Positions 11,701 through 21,900 of a DNA stretch of 64,000 nt are shown here, piece by piece (position 1 is the first letter of the stretch; each line of letters opens with the position of its first letter). Source of the stretch: Rostratula benghalensis (Eukaryota; Chordata; Aves; Charadriiformes; Rostratulidae); NCBI GenBank assembly GCA_013399305.1, contig VXAI01000083.1:1081840-1145839 (forward strand). The letters run 5' to 3'. The notes under the pieces were generated by a model. The model ran no database searches, was not told the DNA's origin, and was given only the letters and a program-made list of their open reading frames with translations. The position numbers were made by a program, and so were the translations under genes.

Positions 11701-14700
11701 CAGCGTGAACACTTCAAATTGCTTTGTCCCTGCTCGTAAATACCAGATGGCTAAAACCAAATTCCCAGCCTGGATGCACCCAGAGCTACTAATCTAATAT
11801 ACAGTAAGTGGCAGGAGGTGCTTTGCACGCAAGGAATTGTTAACATCTAGACTGCAAGAAATAGCACAGCTCTGTTCACAAGATCAAAAGCACTGTTCGG
11901 TAGAACTGAATTATCTCTAGCCTCTGTACACCTGTTTTTGAACAGTATTCTCTTATTAAAACTGCTCTGTGTCCTGAGGTAGCTGTATTTGAGAATAACA
12001 TGGTTTCTGGAACCCTTTGAGATGAAAGCAGCCTGGCACAGAGCACAGATGTCCCTATACAGAAAGTTGCTGTCCGACAGCAATTCCCTTTGTGTAGAAA
12101 GTTGTCCTCACACCACCATTTTTCTAGCCAGAAAGACCATTTAATGGAAGGGTTGCAAAGTACAATACCAAGAAGAAGAAACTCTTCACCTACCAAACGA
12201 TCAGCAGAAAATACGAAGTCTCCTCTACTGGATTTCCTGTGAAAAAGGTAATAATTTATATTTTAAATTGGGGAATCATTTTAGGAACACTGCTTAAATA
12301 TAGGATTAATTCAAGGACAATATATTCTAAAGGCAGTTCAGAGAAAAGCCTCCACTACCTTACACAAAAATTAATCCCACAGAGATTCTGCTTCATGGGT
12401 TTCATACTTGGTGGCAAGGACCGAGCCAAGGCAGGGGTTTTCCTCTTCCTACTGGCAACGTTGCTGCACTATACCAGCAGCAATTAAAGCCCAAAAACGT
12501 TAAGACTGATGTTCTGAAGGTTTTGCATTGTACTACCGTTCCAGCTCAGCTCCAAAACACCTCACGAGCTCAGATGTGCACCAACCTAGTACATCCCTAC
12601 AGCCCTGAGCAGGGGAGCTTTGCTTTGTCCATTCTTAAGTCAATCAGAAACCATGGAACAATGACAATGCAGATCCCAAGCCCTGAGTTCACTCACACGC
12701 AGGACACGTATTGTATCTTAGCTGGAATTCATTTGTGGTGTAACTAGATTAGTGAATCTGAGGTTAAAATTAGCAGGGATCAACGAGTATTCCCATGAAA
12801 ACACCTCTCTGCTGTTTTATTAGCTTGGCTGCAACTCTTTGCTCATGTGACTGAAGGGCTTTTGGGCCATCCAGAAGGCAGATGAAGCTCACCTCCTCCT
12901 GCTACACACTGCGTAGGCATGCCATGGTAAAAGCCTGAGTTGTAAAAGAGCCTCAGCCTAATCTTACGGTTTTTTAATGGGTGCTAAAACAAACCCAATG
13001 AAGACAAGGCTGTGGTTTTTACTGCAAAGCAATACATGCTTAGAGTGAATATTATGAGTTTGAGCTATCAATACTGATTACTAGGCTGTAAATTAACTAC
13101 TCTGTTCTTGCAGAGAGACACGGGTGTTTTCATGCACAGTTCACCGAACACCCTTAGTCAGTTACGCCTGTTTTTTGAGGGGAGTAAGACAACAGAAAAC
13201 AATTCTGCATAAAAATGAGAGACAAATAGCAATAATACTGAAAATGACAGACCACTTGTACACTGGCAGCTGGAAAGCTGTGACCAGATTTCAAGCCCCA
13301 CATCGTAAGAGAAATGCTGGGGACCAGAATAAAAGGACCTATGTGAAAACACTGTAACTGTTCACCTTAAACACCAGGCAGACGGATAGAAAGTAATGAT
13401 CAATGGCAGACTACAAACTGTTACACCTTTTTAATGAAGTAACAAGACAACATCTAAAAAAGTGGGGCATTAAAATCTGACTTGTAGCACGTGGCTAGCA
13501 ACACGAATGTTGTATTAAACAATATAGATTGGTTTAATTTCGTTTCTGAAGGTGTGGAAGCATGCCTGGTGTACAATTACAGTCACGTGCATGTCTTATG
13601 AGGTGAGAAGAAATGTTTTTTGGGAATGTACTGTCATGCAACTAACTAACTGCAGGGTTTCTTCCTGCTTTAGCACTTGGTACTAGTTACAACCACCAAT
13701 ATGGCTGTAGGCTACGCGGGTCATGGTCTGACACACTTCAGTAATTCCTGCTTCTCTAGTTACCTTCCAGTAGAACTTCTTGAGGGACACCCAGGCTACT
13801 GTGAAGGCACAACTGAAAAAAGGTCACTTCCTTAAAAAGAGTATGTAAAAGGCCTTTGTAAGAAAACTTAAGGCACTGGATGAACTGCTGCCATTTGGGG
13901 GATGTGAGGTAGCTGGGAAACAGGACCCTGTTCTACCCGCAGCACTTAAGTACTTAATTTTCTTCAGTGCCTGGGATGGGGGGGTGGTATGTGAAAGGTT
14001 GTTCTCATCCTTCCACCTGCAGCAGTCACAGGGAGTTACACATCCCTGAACCATCCTACTCTGTATAGCAGTCGGGACTGTGTGTCCTGCTGTCGTTTCT
14101 CTGCTGCCTACCCAGTTCTCTGGGGAACAAGAAGCCTTAGCAGAACACAACAGAATGATCCCACTTAACAGACACAATAACCTTTAAGTACCTACATCCA
14201 AACCACGTCTATTGTTAAATCAGGAGTTAAATAGACTTTTGATCTGAGTTAATGACTTTGCTTCTCCTGAAACCAGAGCTCTACGTTACAAATTGCTGCA
14301 CTACTCATTCCAGCTTCCAGGTCCCTGGTTCCAACCTGTGCAGGCCAGAAATGACTGTGAGACCATTCCTTCCTCAGAAAGCAGATCTAGCTGTTTGTTA
14401 CCAAATGTTCAATACTGAAAATGCATCAGTTTTACATCCCGTTAGAAAAACACAGCAAAACAACACACACTTGAGGAGATCTAGCCATCTCCATGATTGA
14501 GGGACACAGACCTAGTTCTTGTTAACTTCAATGAAGCAAAAGTGGTCATTTTAGTCTTTCAGACTGCCACTGCTGATTGAGTCAGCTGTCTCTGAAGCCA
14601 CCCCAGGACATGATGACCAGCCACATGAAGTTGGGTTTTCCTTTTCTATACTGGACGGTTATTCCAATTAAAAGTCCGTGATTTATTTCTCTGAATCTCC

Positions 14701-17700
14701 TCAGGAACAAGGAAAGAGCTTTCCACTTTTCTGAGCAGCTCACTCCATGGACAAATAGAGACTCTGAGGTCTTCTGCCTCTGTCCTGACCATCCTTAGCT
14801 CCAGGTAATAAGCATGCTTGATTCTAACTTGCATTGCACTGGGAGTACCTATCCCTTCCTGACTTCACAGTAGTACTCCTAAATTGACTGGGTCTTCCCT
14901 ATTTTTGTTCTGTTTGTCTCCCTCCAGTATCTTGCCTTTTAACTTCTGCCCTTTTCACAACCCTTTCAAGTGATTGCTGCACCTGGAGTGTCCATCTTCC
15001 ACAGCATTAAGTAATCCAAATATCCTTGTTGAGTTAAGGCAGCTCTGGTGTTACCTGTTCTTTTTTTAATCCAGAAAGAAAGATTAAGTGATAGGTATCT
15101 AATTGCCCAGTAGATGACACAGCTTTTCCCTCTTCCCCAAGCAGTTTATGTGAATGTACCCTTCAGTCAGTTTAAATTGGATTTTTTTACTAGTAGCTCC
15201 TCCTAGCCATATAGCTCCTAATTCACAAATACAATATACTTCTAAGGAGTTTCTTTTAGCATTTGGTTTGAATGCTACAGTGGTCATGGAGTCTCTTAAG
15301 GCAGATTCTACCTGCCCTGGGAAAGGTCACTGCAACAGTTTCTAAGCAGAGTGTGAGAAATCCTCTCAGCCTTGCACCTGAGCATGTTTTCACACCTTTC
15401 TGAATGACAGGCCCTAAAATAGACCAGTCTGAGGTTTCTTATTTACTGAGATGCAGCTGATTTTCTGGGACAAAACGTGAAAATGTTTCCCTACTGTCCT
15501 ACCATACAAAGCCTACACCTCCTTTTCTGAGCAGGCTGTGGTCTTCCTCATTGGCTGAGAGTGGAGCTTGGCATTACATCTCCCCTGCAACAGCAGTATC
15601 ACACTCAGAATAAAGCACACTTTGGTATCACTGCAGCTGTTACAAGTAATTAATTTTGATATTATTATATCAAGACCCTTACCAAAGTCTTGTGCAGTGA
15701 ATCTGACGCAACTCTAAAAAAGTCTTCAAAGTTAAAGTATCAGGTGCTGGTTTCTGGTTAAGTGCACAGTAACCAGAAACTTATTAAACTTATTTGCAAG
15801 AGTTCAAAACCTACTTACAATGAAACAACATTAATAAAACCTGGCTGGGTAGAGCAACCATATTGTTAGTATTTGCTTAGATATCAAAAGTATGTACTAT
15901 TTCCTTTTTACTAACCTGAAAAGCTTTTACAGGCCATCATTAAGCCTTGTTTGGATTTCCTCTCTCTCTCTCTCTCCCTCTGCTTAGCCAAGTTACAATT
16001 TCCTCTTCTGCCCTGCAGAGAAACTGCCAGGCAGTCATTCTCACTGGCAGAGATCTCTTGTGTGGTCTTGCCACAACTGCCCTCCTTACATCAAGTCCAC
16101 ACTACCTCTGTGCGCTCCCGCCTGCAATGAGATTATGTTTTTCTACATGCTTTGAAGATTAAAAAAACAACAACTAGTTTAAGGTAACAAGGCTCCTGTA
16201 AGCTAATAAAATTAATATAGATATTGTCTTTCAGAAATTATGATTAGTTTTGCATCAAAAAGTGTTAGTGTTATTAGGTACAAAAGAACTAGGAAATACC
16301 AAAACGTTGACTACACAGGTGGAGAGAGATGAAACAAGGGGAAGAACTGTGTCTGTGCTGTGTGTTAGTTACTGCAGCTGTCAGAAAGCCAGTGCATTGC
16401 AGGAGGAGGTTTCATTCAGCACCTGATTACACTACTAATAAACGATATCACATCTCTGTCTCTGCTGGTGGTCCTTGCATCACAGTAGGCCAACTGTGCT
16501 TTTAATAGATGGCCACTACTTATGTACGTCATGATGTTGCATGATAAGTTTAATACCTTATAATATCACCTTCCAAGTGATGAACAATCAAATCTACAAA
16601 CCTGAGTGGTGGGAGGTATGCTTTCAACGTGAAAGGTGCTATATAAGGCATAATAAAACACTCGTTCTTAAGTATCTGATGTTGAGCCTTCAGCAGTGGT
16701 GCACAATTTTCCATGGGTTTCTGCACTTTGGAATAAGACTTGTAAAACTGGAATTACACCTTCATGTCTCACAACATATGGGGACTGTAAGGACGCTGGG
16801 TGACACAAAGTGACAACAATGGAAAATAATGCCTTCAAAAAAGGCAGTATCTTTTCAGGTAATACACCCTAAGTAAACTGTTCTCTCCTTATCTGCCTTC
16901 CTCCTTCATAGTGTCTCTCTTCCATTCCTCCCAGCCTACCATAGTCTAGTCTCTATGCTAACCCCAACTTCTTGTTCCAAAACTATTCTTTTAGCCTAAT
17001 TTGTTTAGCTCCTCACACATCTGGTACCAGTTCGCTTTCATTTCAGCTAGTCCCACTTTTCCACAATCTTTTTCTTATTTCTAGCTCTCTCATGCTGCCC
17101 TTGTGATCTGTTTTCTCCTGGCCATCCTTGTCCCAAAGGACACACTAATACAGAGTGCAAAGACTCGGCTCTTACATTTTCCTTAATGCGGTACTCCCAG
17201 TCTTCAGCAAACTGGTGCCATTTCCCTGCCATTTATTCCCAAACCCAGCACCTGTCCTGTGCCAACCTTTAAATCCAGTCAGTGCACCCATACCCATGTT
17301 GTCTCAATTCACACCATCCTGCATAAAACATTCTGGTATACGATATCCAGAGAGCGGTCCTGACACCTGGGGCATGACATTGTGACAATAAACGCTTCCT
17401 TTCTCAAGGGTTTTACACTCCTTTGCACGGTGACGATAAGGGGAGATCTTGCTGCTCTCTACAACTCCCCGAAAGCAGGTTGGAGCCAGGTAGGGGTCAG
17501 TCTCTTCTGCCAAGTAACAGGCCCCAGGACAAGAGGAAATGTCCTCAGGTTGTGCCAGGGGAGGTTTAGTACATTAGGAAGAATTATCAGGAGGTTTAGG
17601 ATATTAGGAAAAATTTCTTTACTGAAAAGGTTACGACGTATTGGAATAGGCTGCCCAGGAAAGTGGTGGAATCACCATCCTTAATGGTATTTAAAAGACG

Positions 17701-18402
17701 GGTAGATGTGTCACTGAGCGACATGATTCAGTGGTGGTTTTGGCAGTGTTAGGTTAACGGTTGGCCTTGATGACCTTAAAAGTCCCTTCCAACTTAGACG
17801 ATTCTATGATGATGTGGAAAACAAGCTCCAACCCGTCCAGGCTGTGGAGGTACGCAAAAAAACCCAACTTATATCAGGGGAGGGCAGAAACCTCTAGGGG
17901 GCTGTAAAAGCCGCCAATTTAATGTCTGTCACTAACGGGTGCTGAGGAGGAGCTGATCTCGAAGGAACCCCCGGTCCCCCCATGCCGCTGATGCGAGGCG
18001 GCGGCCGCCACCTTCCCCTCCCCTTCCCGCCGGCCTCGCGTCACCAGAAATGGCTGCACCCAGAGGACAGCGGCCGCCACCGCATCTCGGCCTCCAGCGA
18101 CGGCTCCCCTGTTCGGCGGAGCCCCTGGCCGTGCCAGCATGGGAGCCGGCGCTGAAGGCCGTTCCGGAAAGGTGCTCGGCCAGCCTGAGGGGAAGCGGGG
18201 GATGGGAGGCCAATCTCCCCTCAGCCTCCTGCTCCGCCCCGGCCCCTCCTCAGGCCACGCTTCCCGCCGCCGCGCGGCCTCCCCCGCTCGCTCACTTGTC
18301 CCTGATGATCGTCTGGAGCTCCCGGAGCTGGTCGTTCATGGGCAGCAGCTTCAGCTGAGGCCCGATCTCTTTGGGGATCGGCGGTGTCGCCGCCACCACC
18401 CC

Positions 18403-18435
<33 letters not shown>

Positions 18436-18582
18436 ATCCGGGCTGGGGCAGCCGCTGTCCTCGCTGGGCTCCGCGAAACGGATCAGCCGGGAGCCGCCGC
18501 CCCCTGTCGCTGTCGCTGTCACCGGCTGCTCGTCCTGCGGCCGCGGGCCGAGCCGCTGGTTCTGACAAGGCATCGCCTCCAT
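5684..18582 (-). CDS. UPRT: UPRT, uracil phosphoribosyltransferase homologue (7 coding exons)
   Basis: Exons 18582-18296, 12236-12194, 9454-9385, 8462-8400, 7672-7511, 6754-6656 and 5790-5684 join in frame to 831 bp, 276 residues plus TGA. All introns are GT-AG. The family salvages uracil to UMP using PRPP in microbes; the vertebrate protein is a cytosolic/nuclear homologue reported to lack clear activity. Visible signatures are an N-terminus containing MPCQNQ, the segment [20 protein letters not shown], the [12 protein letters not shown] region, the PRPP-loop equivalent [17 protein letters not shown] and the C-terminus [10 protein letters not shown]. All match human UPRT as I recall it (309 residues; this one is shorter in the low-complexity N-terminal part). 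The bacterial PRPP loop begins DPM; here it begins YPI, and the bacterial C-terminal uracil hood (GDAGDR) is absent, as in other vertebrates. Transcription starts in a CpG island. The chosen ATG at 18582 is the first in frame and aligns with the human MPC segment. Confidence 0.97.
5791..6655 (-). other. UPRT intron 6
   Basis: An 865-bp intron with T-runs at about 5965 and 6168. A long plus-strand open frame crosses it and antisense exon 6 but has no gene-like features. Nothing else is seen. Confidence 0.8.
6656..6754 (-). CDS. UPRT: UPRT exon 6
   Basis: A 99-bp exon with acceptor CTTTTAG and donor GTAAGT. It encodes [20 protein letters not shown] and then [14 protein letters not shown], completing the PRPP loop and the following helix and strand. 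Phase 1 in and out. Confidence 0.96.
6755..7510 (-). other. UPRT intron 5
   Basis: A 756-bp intron of unremarkable AT-rich sequence with one A homopolymer near 7265. No exon or repeat was recognised. Confidence 0.8.
7511..7672 (-). CDS. UPRT: UPRT exon 5
   Basis: A 162-bp exon with acceptor TTTTGAG and donor GTAAGT. It encodes [20 protein letters not shown] through KVLLMYPIL, nearly identical to human. It carries the beginning of the PRPP-loop equivalent (YPIL, Tyr where bacterial enzymes have Asp). Phase 1 in and out. Confidence 0.96.
7673..8399 (-). other. UPRT intron 4
   Basis: A 727-bp intron. No exon, RNA gene or mobile element was recognised. Confidence 0.8.
8400..8462 (-). CDS. UPRT: UPRT exon 4
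   Basis: A 63-bp exon with acceptor CCCACAG and donor GTAGGC. It encodes [20 protein letters not shown] followed by S and the first base of a Gly codon, matching human [20 protein letters not shown]. Phase 1 in and out. Confidence 0.95.
8463..9384 (-). other. UPRT intron 3, containing a CR1 fragment
   Basis: A 922-bp intron. Its exon-3-proximal part is occupied by a truncated CR1 element (about 9075-9302), antisense to UPRT, followed by a T homopolymer at about 9308-9326. The remainder shows nothing recognisable. Confidence 0.8.
9075..9302 (+). mobile_element. CR1 LINE, 3' fragment
   Basis: The stretch matches the 3' part of avian CR1. It contains GGCAGAGTTGAAGGAGCATC, GGAGCTGGACTCGATGATCC and the tail TACTCTGTGATTCTTG. 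It is 5'-truncated, as is usual, and diverged. It sits in UPRT intron 3 in antisense orientation. Confidence 0.85.
9385..9454 (-). CDS. UPRT: UPRT exon 3
   Basis: A 70-bp exon with acceptor CTACAG before 9454 and donor GTATGT after 9385. It encodes [17 protein letters not shown] followed by VTTPT plus one base. Phase 0 in, phase 1 out. This is the start of the PRTase core. Confidence 0.95.
9455..12193 (-). other. UPRT intron 2
   Basis: A 2.7-kb intron. No coding exon, RNA gene or clear repeat was recognised beyond short homopolymers (T-run near 10450). Confidence 0.7.
12194..12236 (-). CDS. UPRT: UPRT exon 2 (43-bp micro-exon)
   Basis: The acceptor TTTTTCACAG precedes 12236 and the donor GTAGGT follows 12194. 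With the two bases from exon 1 it reads [15 protein letters not shown], matching human KTASRGDFMFSADRL. It is too short for ordinary open-frame detection and was found by conservation and phase (phase 2 in, phase 0 out). Confidence 0.94.
12237..18295 (-). other. UPRT intron 1
   Basis: A 6.1-kb intron, the largest of the gene. It contains a (TC)n tract at about 15960-15979 and a CR1 element at about 17498-17812. Its start lies within the CpG island. No other exon was recognised. Confidence 0.75.
17498..17812 (+). mobile_element. CR1 LINE, 3' end
   Basis: This is a clear avian CR1 3' end with CAGGCCCCAGGACAAGAGGA, AATAGGCTGCCCAGGAAAGT, a GACGGGTAGATGTGTCACTG segment and the tail GACGATTCTATGATGATG. 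A short internal duplication around GGAGGTTTAG (17561-17605) is visible. It lies antisense in UPRT intron 1. Confidence 0.93.
18296..18582 (-). CDS. UPRT: UPRT exon 1 (start codon, serine-run N-terminus)
   Basis: The ATG is at 18582-18580 and the exon ends in phase 2 before the donor GTGAGC at 18295-18290. It encodes a low-complexity N-terminus with ten consecutive serines (AGC codons), followed by the conserved segment ending IIRDK, where the final Lys codon is split across the intron. It lies inside the CpG island. Confidence 0.95.
18406..18435. repeat. (GCT)10 triplet repeat coding poly-serine in UPRT
   Basis: Ten uninterrupted GCT units on the plus strand, read as AGC (Ser) ten times on the UPRT strand. 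Pure triplet runs in coding exons are often length-variable between individuals. Confidence 0.95.
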
Positions 18583-18667
18583 GCGCCGGGGCGCGGACCC
18601 GCACCTCCGCGCCGGCTCTGCCGCCGCGGGAAGGGCGGGGGCGAGCGCTCCGGCCCACCCTCCTCCT

Positions 18668-18672
18668 ATTGG
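18668..18672 (-). promoter_or_regulatory. Possible CCAAT box upstream of UPRT
   Basis: CCAAT on the minus strand within CAGCCAATAGGAGG, about 90 bases upstream of the UPRT start codon and inside the CpG island. It could be a core promoter element; the transcription start is not known. Confidence 0.4.
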
Positions 18673-18954
18673 CTGCTGGCGCCGTCATTCAAGGTGGCGG
18701 CGGGAACGCGGGCACGGAAGGCGGGGTGGGGCGGGGCGTCGCTGCCGGCTTCCCGCCCTTCGTGCCTTGGGGGTGGCGTGTGCCGGTGGGCTGGGGGGGG
18801 GGGGTGGTGTCTGCCGGTTCGGCCGCAGTCTCCCCGCGGACCGCAGGCTGCTAGCGGAGCCTCATCCTGTTGGACGTGGGGGTCCCCTAGAGACCCTCTG
18901 CCAGGTGCGGGGCCCGGGCAGAACGGCGGGGGGGGGGTGTGTGTGTGTGTGTGT

Positions 18955-21900
18955 CTGTCTCTGTTTGGGAGCTGGATGTTGGGTCGATTTTTGGGAAGCG
19001 TTCAGGATGCTTGGAAACCGTAACAGGCGTAAGAGTAGTGCGGGTTCGGAGAGAAGAGGTGGGATTCGAGGGGATGCGTAGCCGTTGTTGTAATTATACC
19101 CTGTGCTACAGCCTGATGGTGGCGCGAGGAGCGCGTTAGCTGGGGACAGCAGCTAATGGTGAACCCAGCCCGTGATGGATGGAGGTGAAGCACGGGTGCA
19201 CCTGCAAGGATAACACATGATTTCATGGCAGGCGTGCTCTTGGGTTTTGTTTTCCTCACAGAAAAAAAAAAAAACACCAGGTGACTTGGTTCTCTGGATT
19301 TAAATAAACGCGGAATTCGGAGGAGGGAAAGGGAAAATGAATTTTCCTGGAATTTACGTGGCTACTTAGCACAATAATGCATGTTTTAGCAGTGCAAATG
19401 GAGAAGTAAATGCACGTTGTTCACATAAAGCACCACAGACTATATTTTTTAGGAGCAAAATCTGGTCATTTCTGGAAAGATGAGACAAATACATTTATTA
19501 TTCACTTAAATATTATTTTTAGTTCAATTTTATGTTAACTGACATGTTTCAATCTCTTACATGCTTTGAATTTATTTATATTTGAAAGATACTGGGTCCC
19601 ATTCTGAATTTCAGTGAGTGGTAATCCATCAGTTGCACTGCACTGGAGCTGTCCCCATTTTCACTAGCAGGAAAAATGGCTCAGTGAACTCCAATTACAT
19701 AGGAAAATACACTTAAAAGGTGTGCTTTTCCAGACTGCTAAAGGACGGCAGATGTATTTTATTACAAAGCAGTGCTGTATTTTACAGGTCATACACACAG
19801 GCCAAATTCTAGCTGGCAGTTATGTTTATCCACATGCCAAAAAAATCTGAAATTTGAGGAGAAATAATGGCAGGGAATCTTTTGCTTTCATATTCAGTTC
19901 TTGTTCCACATTCCCACTCATCAGGTACCGGGACAGGATCCTGGAGTAAGCTGGGCTGTTTAGTTGGATCTATACAAGTAACTGAGACCTATAGTTAGGG
20001 TATTCTCCAGCCTGCACTGTGTTGTCAGTGGTGGGAAATGAACCCCTATAAAAGGTGAGTTAATCTACCTGGGTGTGTGGTAGAGATTTTTATATACCAG
20101 ATCAACATTAACAATTTTTTGTGATATCTATTAAGTAGTCAAATGATGATATCTACTGATGGTTTCCTGTAGTACCTTTTACTTCAGGATTTCCAGAAGT
20201 TTAAAAGCATTTTGCAAATAAATCTCCAAGTCTACCTCTCTTTAGAGGGAGGATTATTTCTCACAAAAAGGATGCCCAGGTCTGTGGAATAACAGTTTCT
20301 ATCAATTCATGTTCTTATATTCTGCTGATTAAAATTTAGAAGGGTGGAATCCAGCTTTCTCTCCACTAGTTTATATATGAAATTCTGATTCAGTTCTGAT
20401 TTTTTTTTTCTCCTGTTTTGCATATAGGTTCCCGAAATTTAGCTATTTGATTTTTAATTAGCCTAATTTTCTTTTTCCTTACCAGAACCTCACCGCTTAA
20501 TTCCTGCCTGCATCACTGTTAATTTATTTGTGATAACCCCATCAAGCTATTTGGAATATAAATCAGCTGTGTGGGTCGGCAGCTGCTGAGCAAATGGGTG
20601 CCCAGATGCTAACAAGCTCTGCCACTGCCACATACCATGTCCTGGCTGCCTGCAAGTTGTGAAATGGAAATAAAAGTGTTTGGTATTGACCTGTGAATCC
20701 CAAGAGGCCAAAGACCTGCTTTCATCTTGTCCCACTTTGGGACTGCGGATGTCTCCCCTTCACTTGAGGGCTGTGCCCTGGGGAAGGTAAAAAACCAGCT
20801 GGAGGAATGTCTGACACAGAGAAATCTGGGGGGGGGAGGGGGAATTTGTGAATCTATCGGCAGCAGGGCTGTCCGGAGCTGAATTACTACAATATGCACA
20901 AGATGTACTGGAACGCTTTTGTGGACTCTGTCTGTCAAGACTTTATTTTGCTTGGGATGATTATTATGGGCTTTCTTTCAGGGAGAAAAGATAAGGCACT
21001 GTGTTACAATCTTGTTAGACTACCATTTCTTGGAAATGCTCTGGCATCTTGCCACTTTTCCTGAGACTTTATTGATGTTTGTTTAGGTGCTGAAAGGCTG
21101 GTGAGCAAAGGGCTGTGGAGCTGCACCCCAAAGAGGGCTGCTAGCTTTAAGTTCCCTCTGCTGTTCCTGTGGGACTTGAAACCCTAGCTTTGCTATGAAC
21201 GTGGAGTTTTATTCATCAACGCTGAAGTTCTTCACTTTACATTAAGGCACATCTAAATGACTTTTCATGCTTTTGTGCTATGCTTTTCTGCAAACTCTCA
21301 GGCCCTGCTGTACCCAGCTGTAGGAAGGCCCATAGAGGCTTCGCGAGTGGTAGGGCACAGCAGATGCTTAGAGTTCCCTGTGACAGAAATGTACCCACAG
21401 AATATTGCTGACCTACTATTTGGGGTTCCTTGATCCTCATCAATAAGCTTCTTGTTTTGTGCACTAATATGATTCCTTAGTACACTGCCTTGCTAATTTT
21501 GCTTCTCATTCCCCATCTGTAGTGGCTTCACTCTTTTGCTTTCCAGAGCCAACTTGTAGGACACACTGACTGTTTACTCACTCTGTCCATTGCTCAACCC
21601 TATAAAGCTGTTTCTGTAATTAATTACTACTCTGAGATGTAACAAAAGTTAGGAAGAGTGAGAGAAAGCCCAGACGCACACCTGTTCTCACTCTATGTAC
21701 CCGAACTGTATTACTGCTTTGTTTCACATGGGTAACATTTGTGAGCTTAATGGACCACGGAACATAACTGCAGACTAGTTTACAAAAAATCTTGGCCTGA
21801 AGTAAATAAATTAATAGATTCTCTTAATTCTTACTCTTCCTTCCTGTGAGTTGAGTTCCAAACATCCTTTCCTGGAATAGAAAATTAAAGTTTTAATGTT

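Larger units (their letters stand above)
17960..18930 (-). promoter_or_regulatory. UPRT: CpG island at the UPRT promoter
   Basis: A sharply bounded stretch of high G+C with many CpG dinucleotides, unlike the AT-rich surroundings. It covers UPRT exon 1 and about 350 bases upstream. No TATA box is evident, which fits a housekeeping-type promoter. It ends in a G-run and a (GT)n tract at about 18928-18954. No divergent gene on the plus strand was recognised. Confidence 0.85.

Noticed and set aside
18139..19023. 294-codon plus-strand open frame, with several overlapping ones
   Set aside because: These lie in the CpG island antisense to UPRT exon 1, where stop codons are rare because of G+C content. 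Composition is Arg/Pro/Gly/Ala-rich with no domain.
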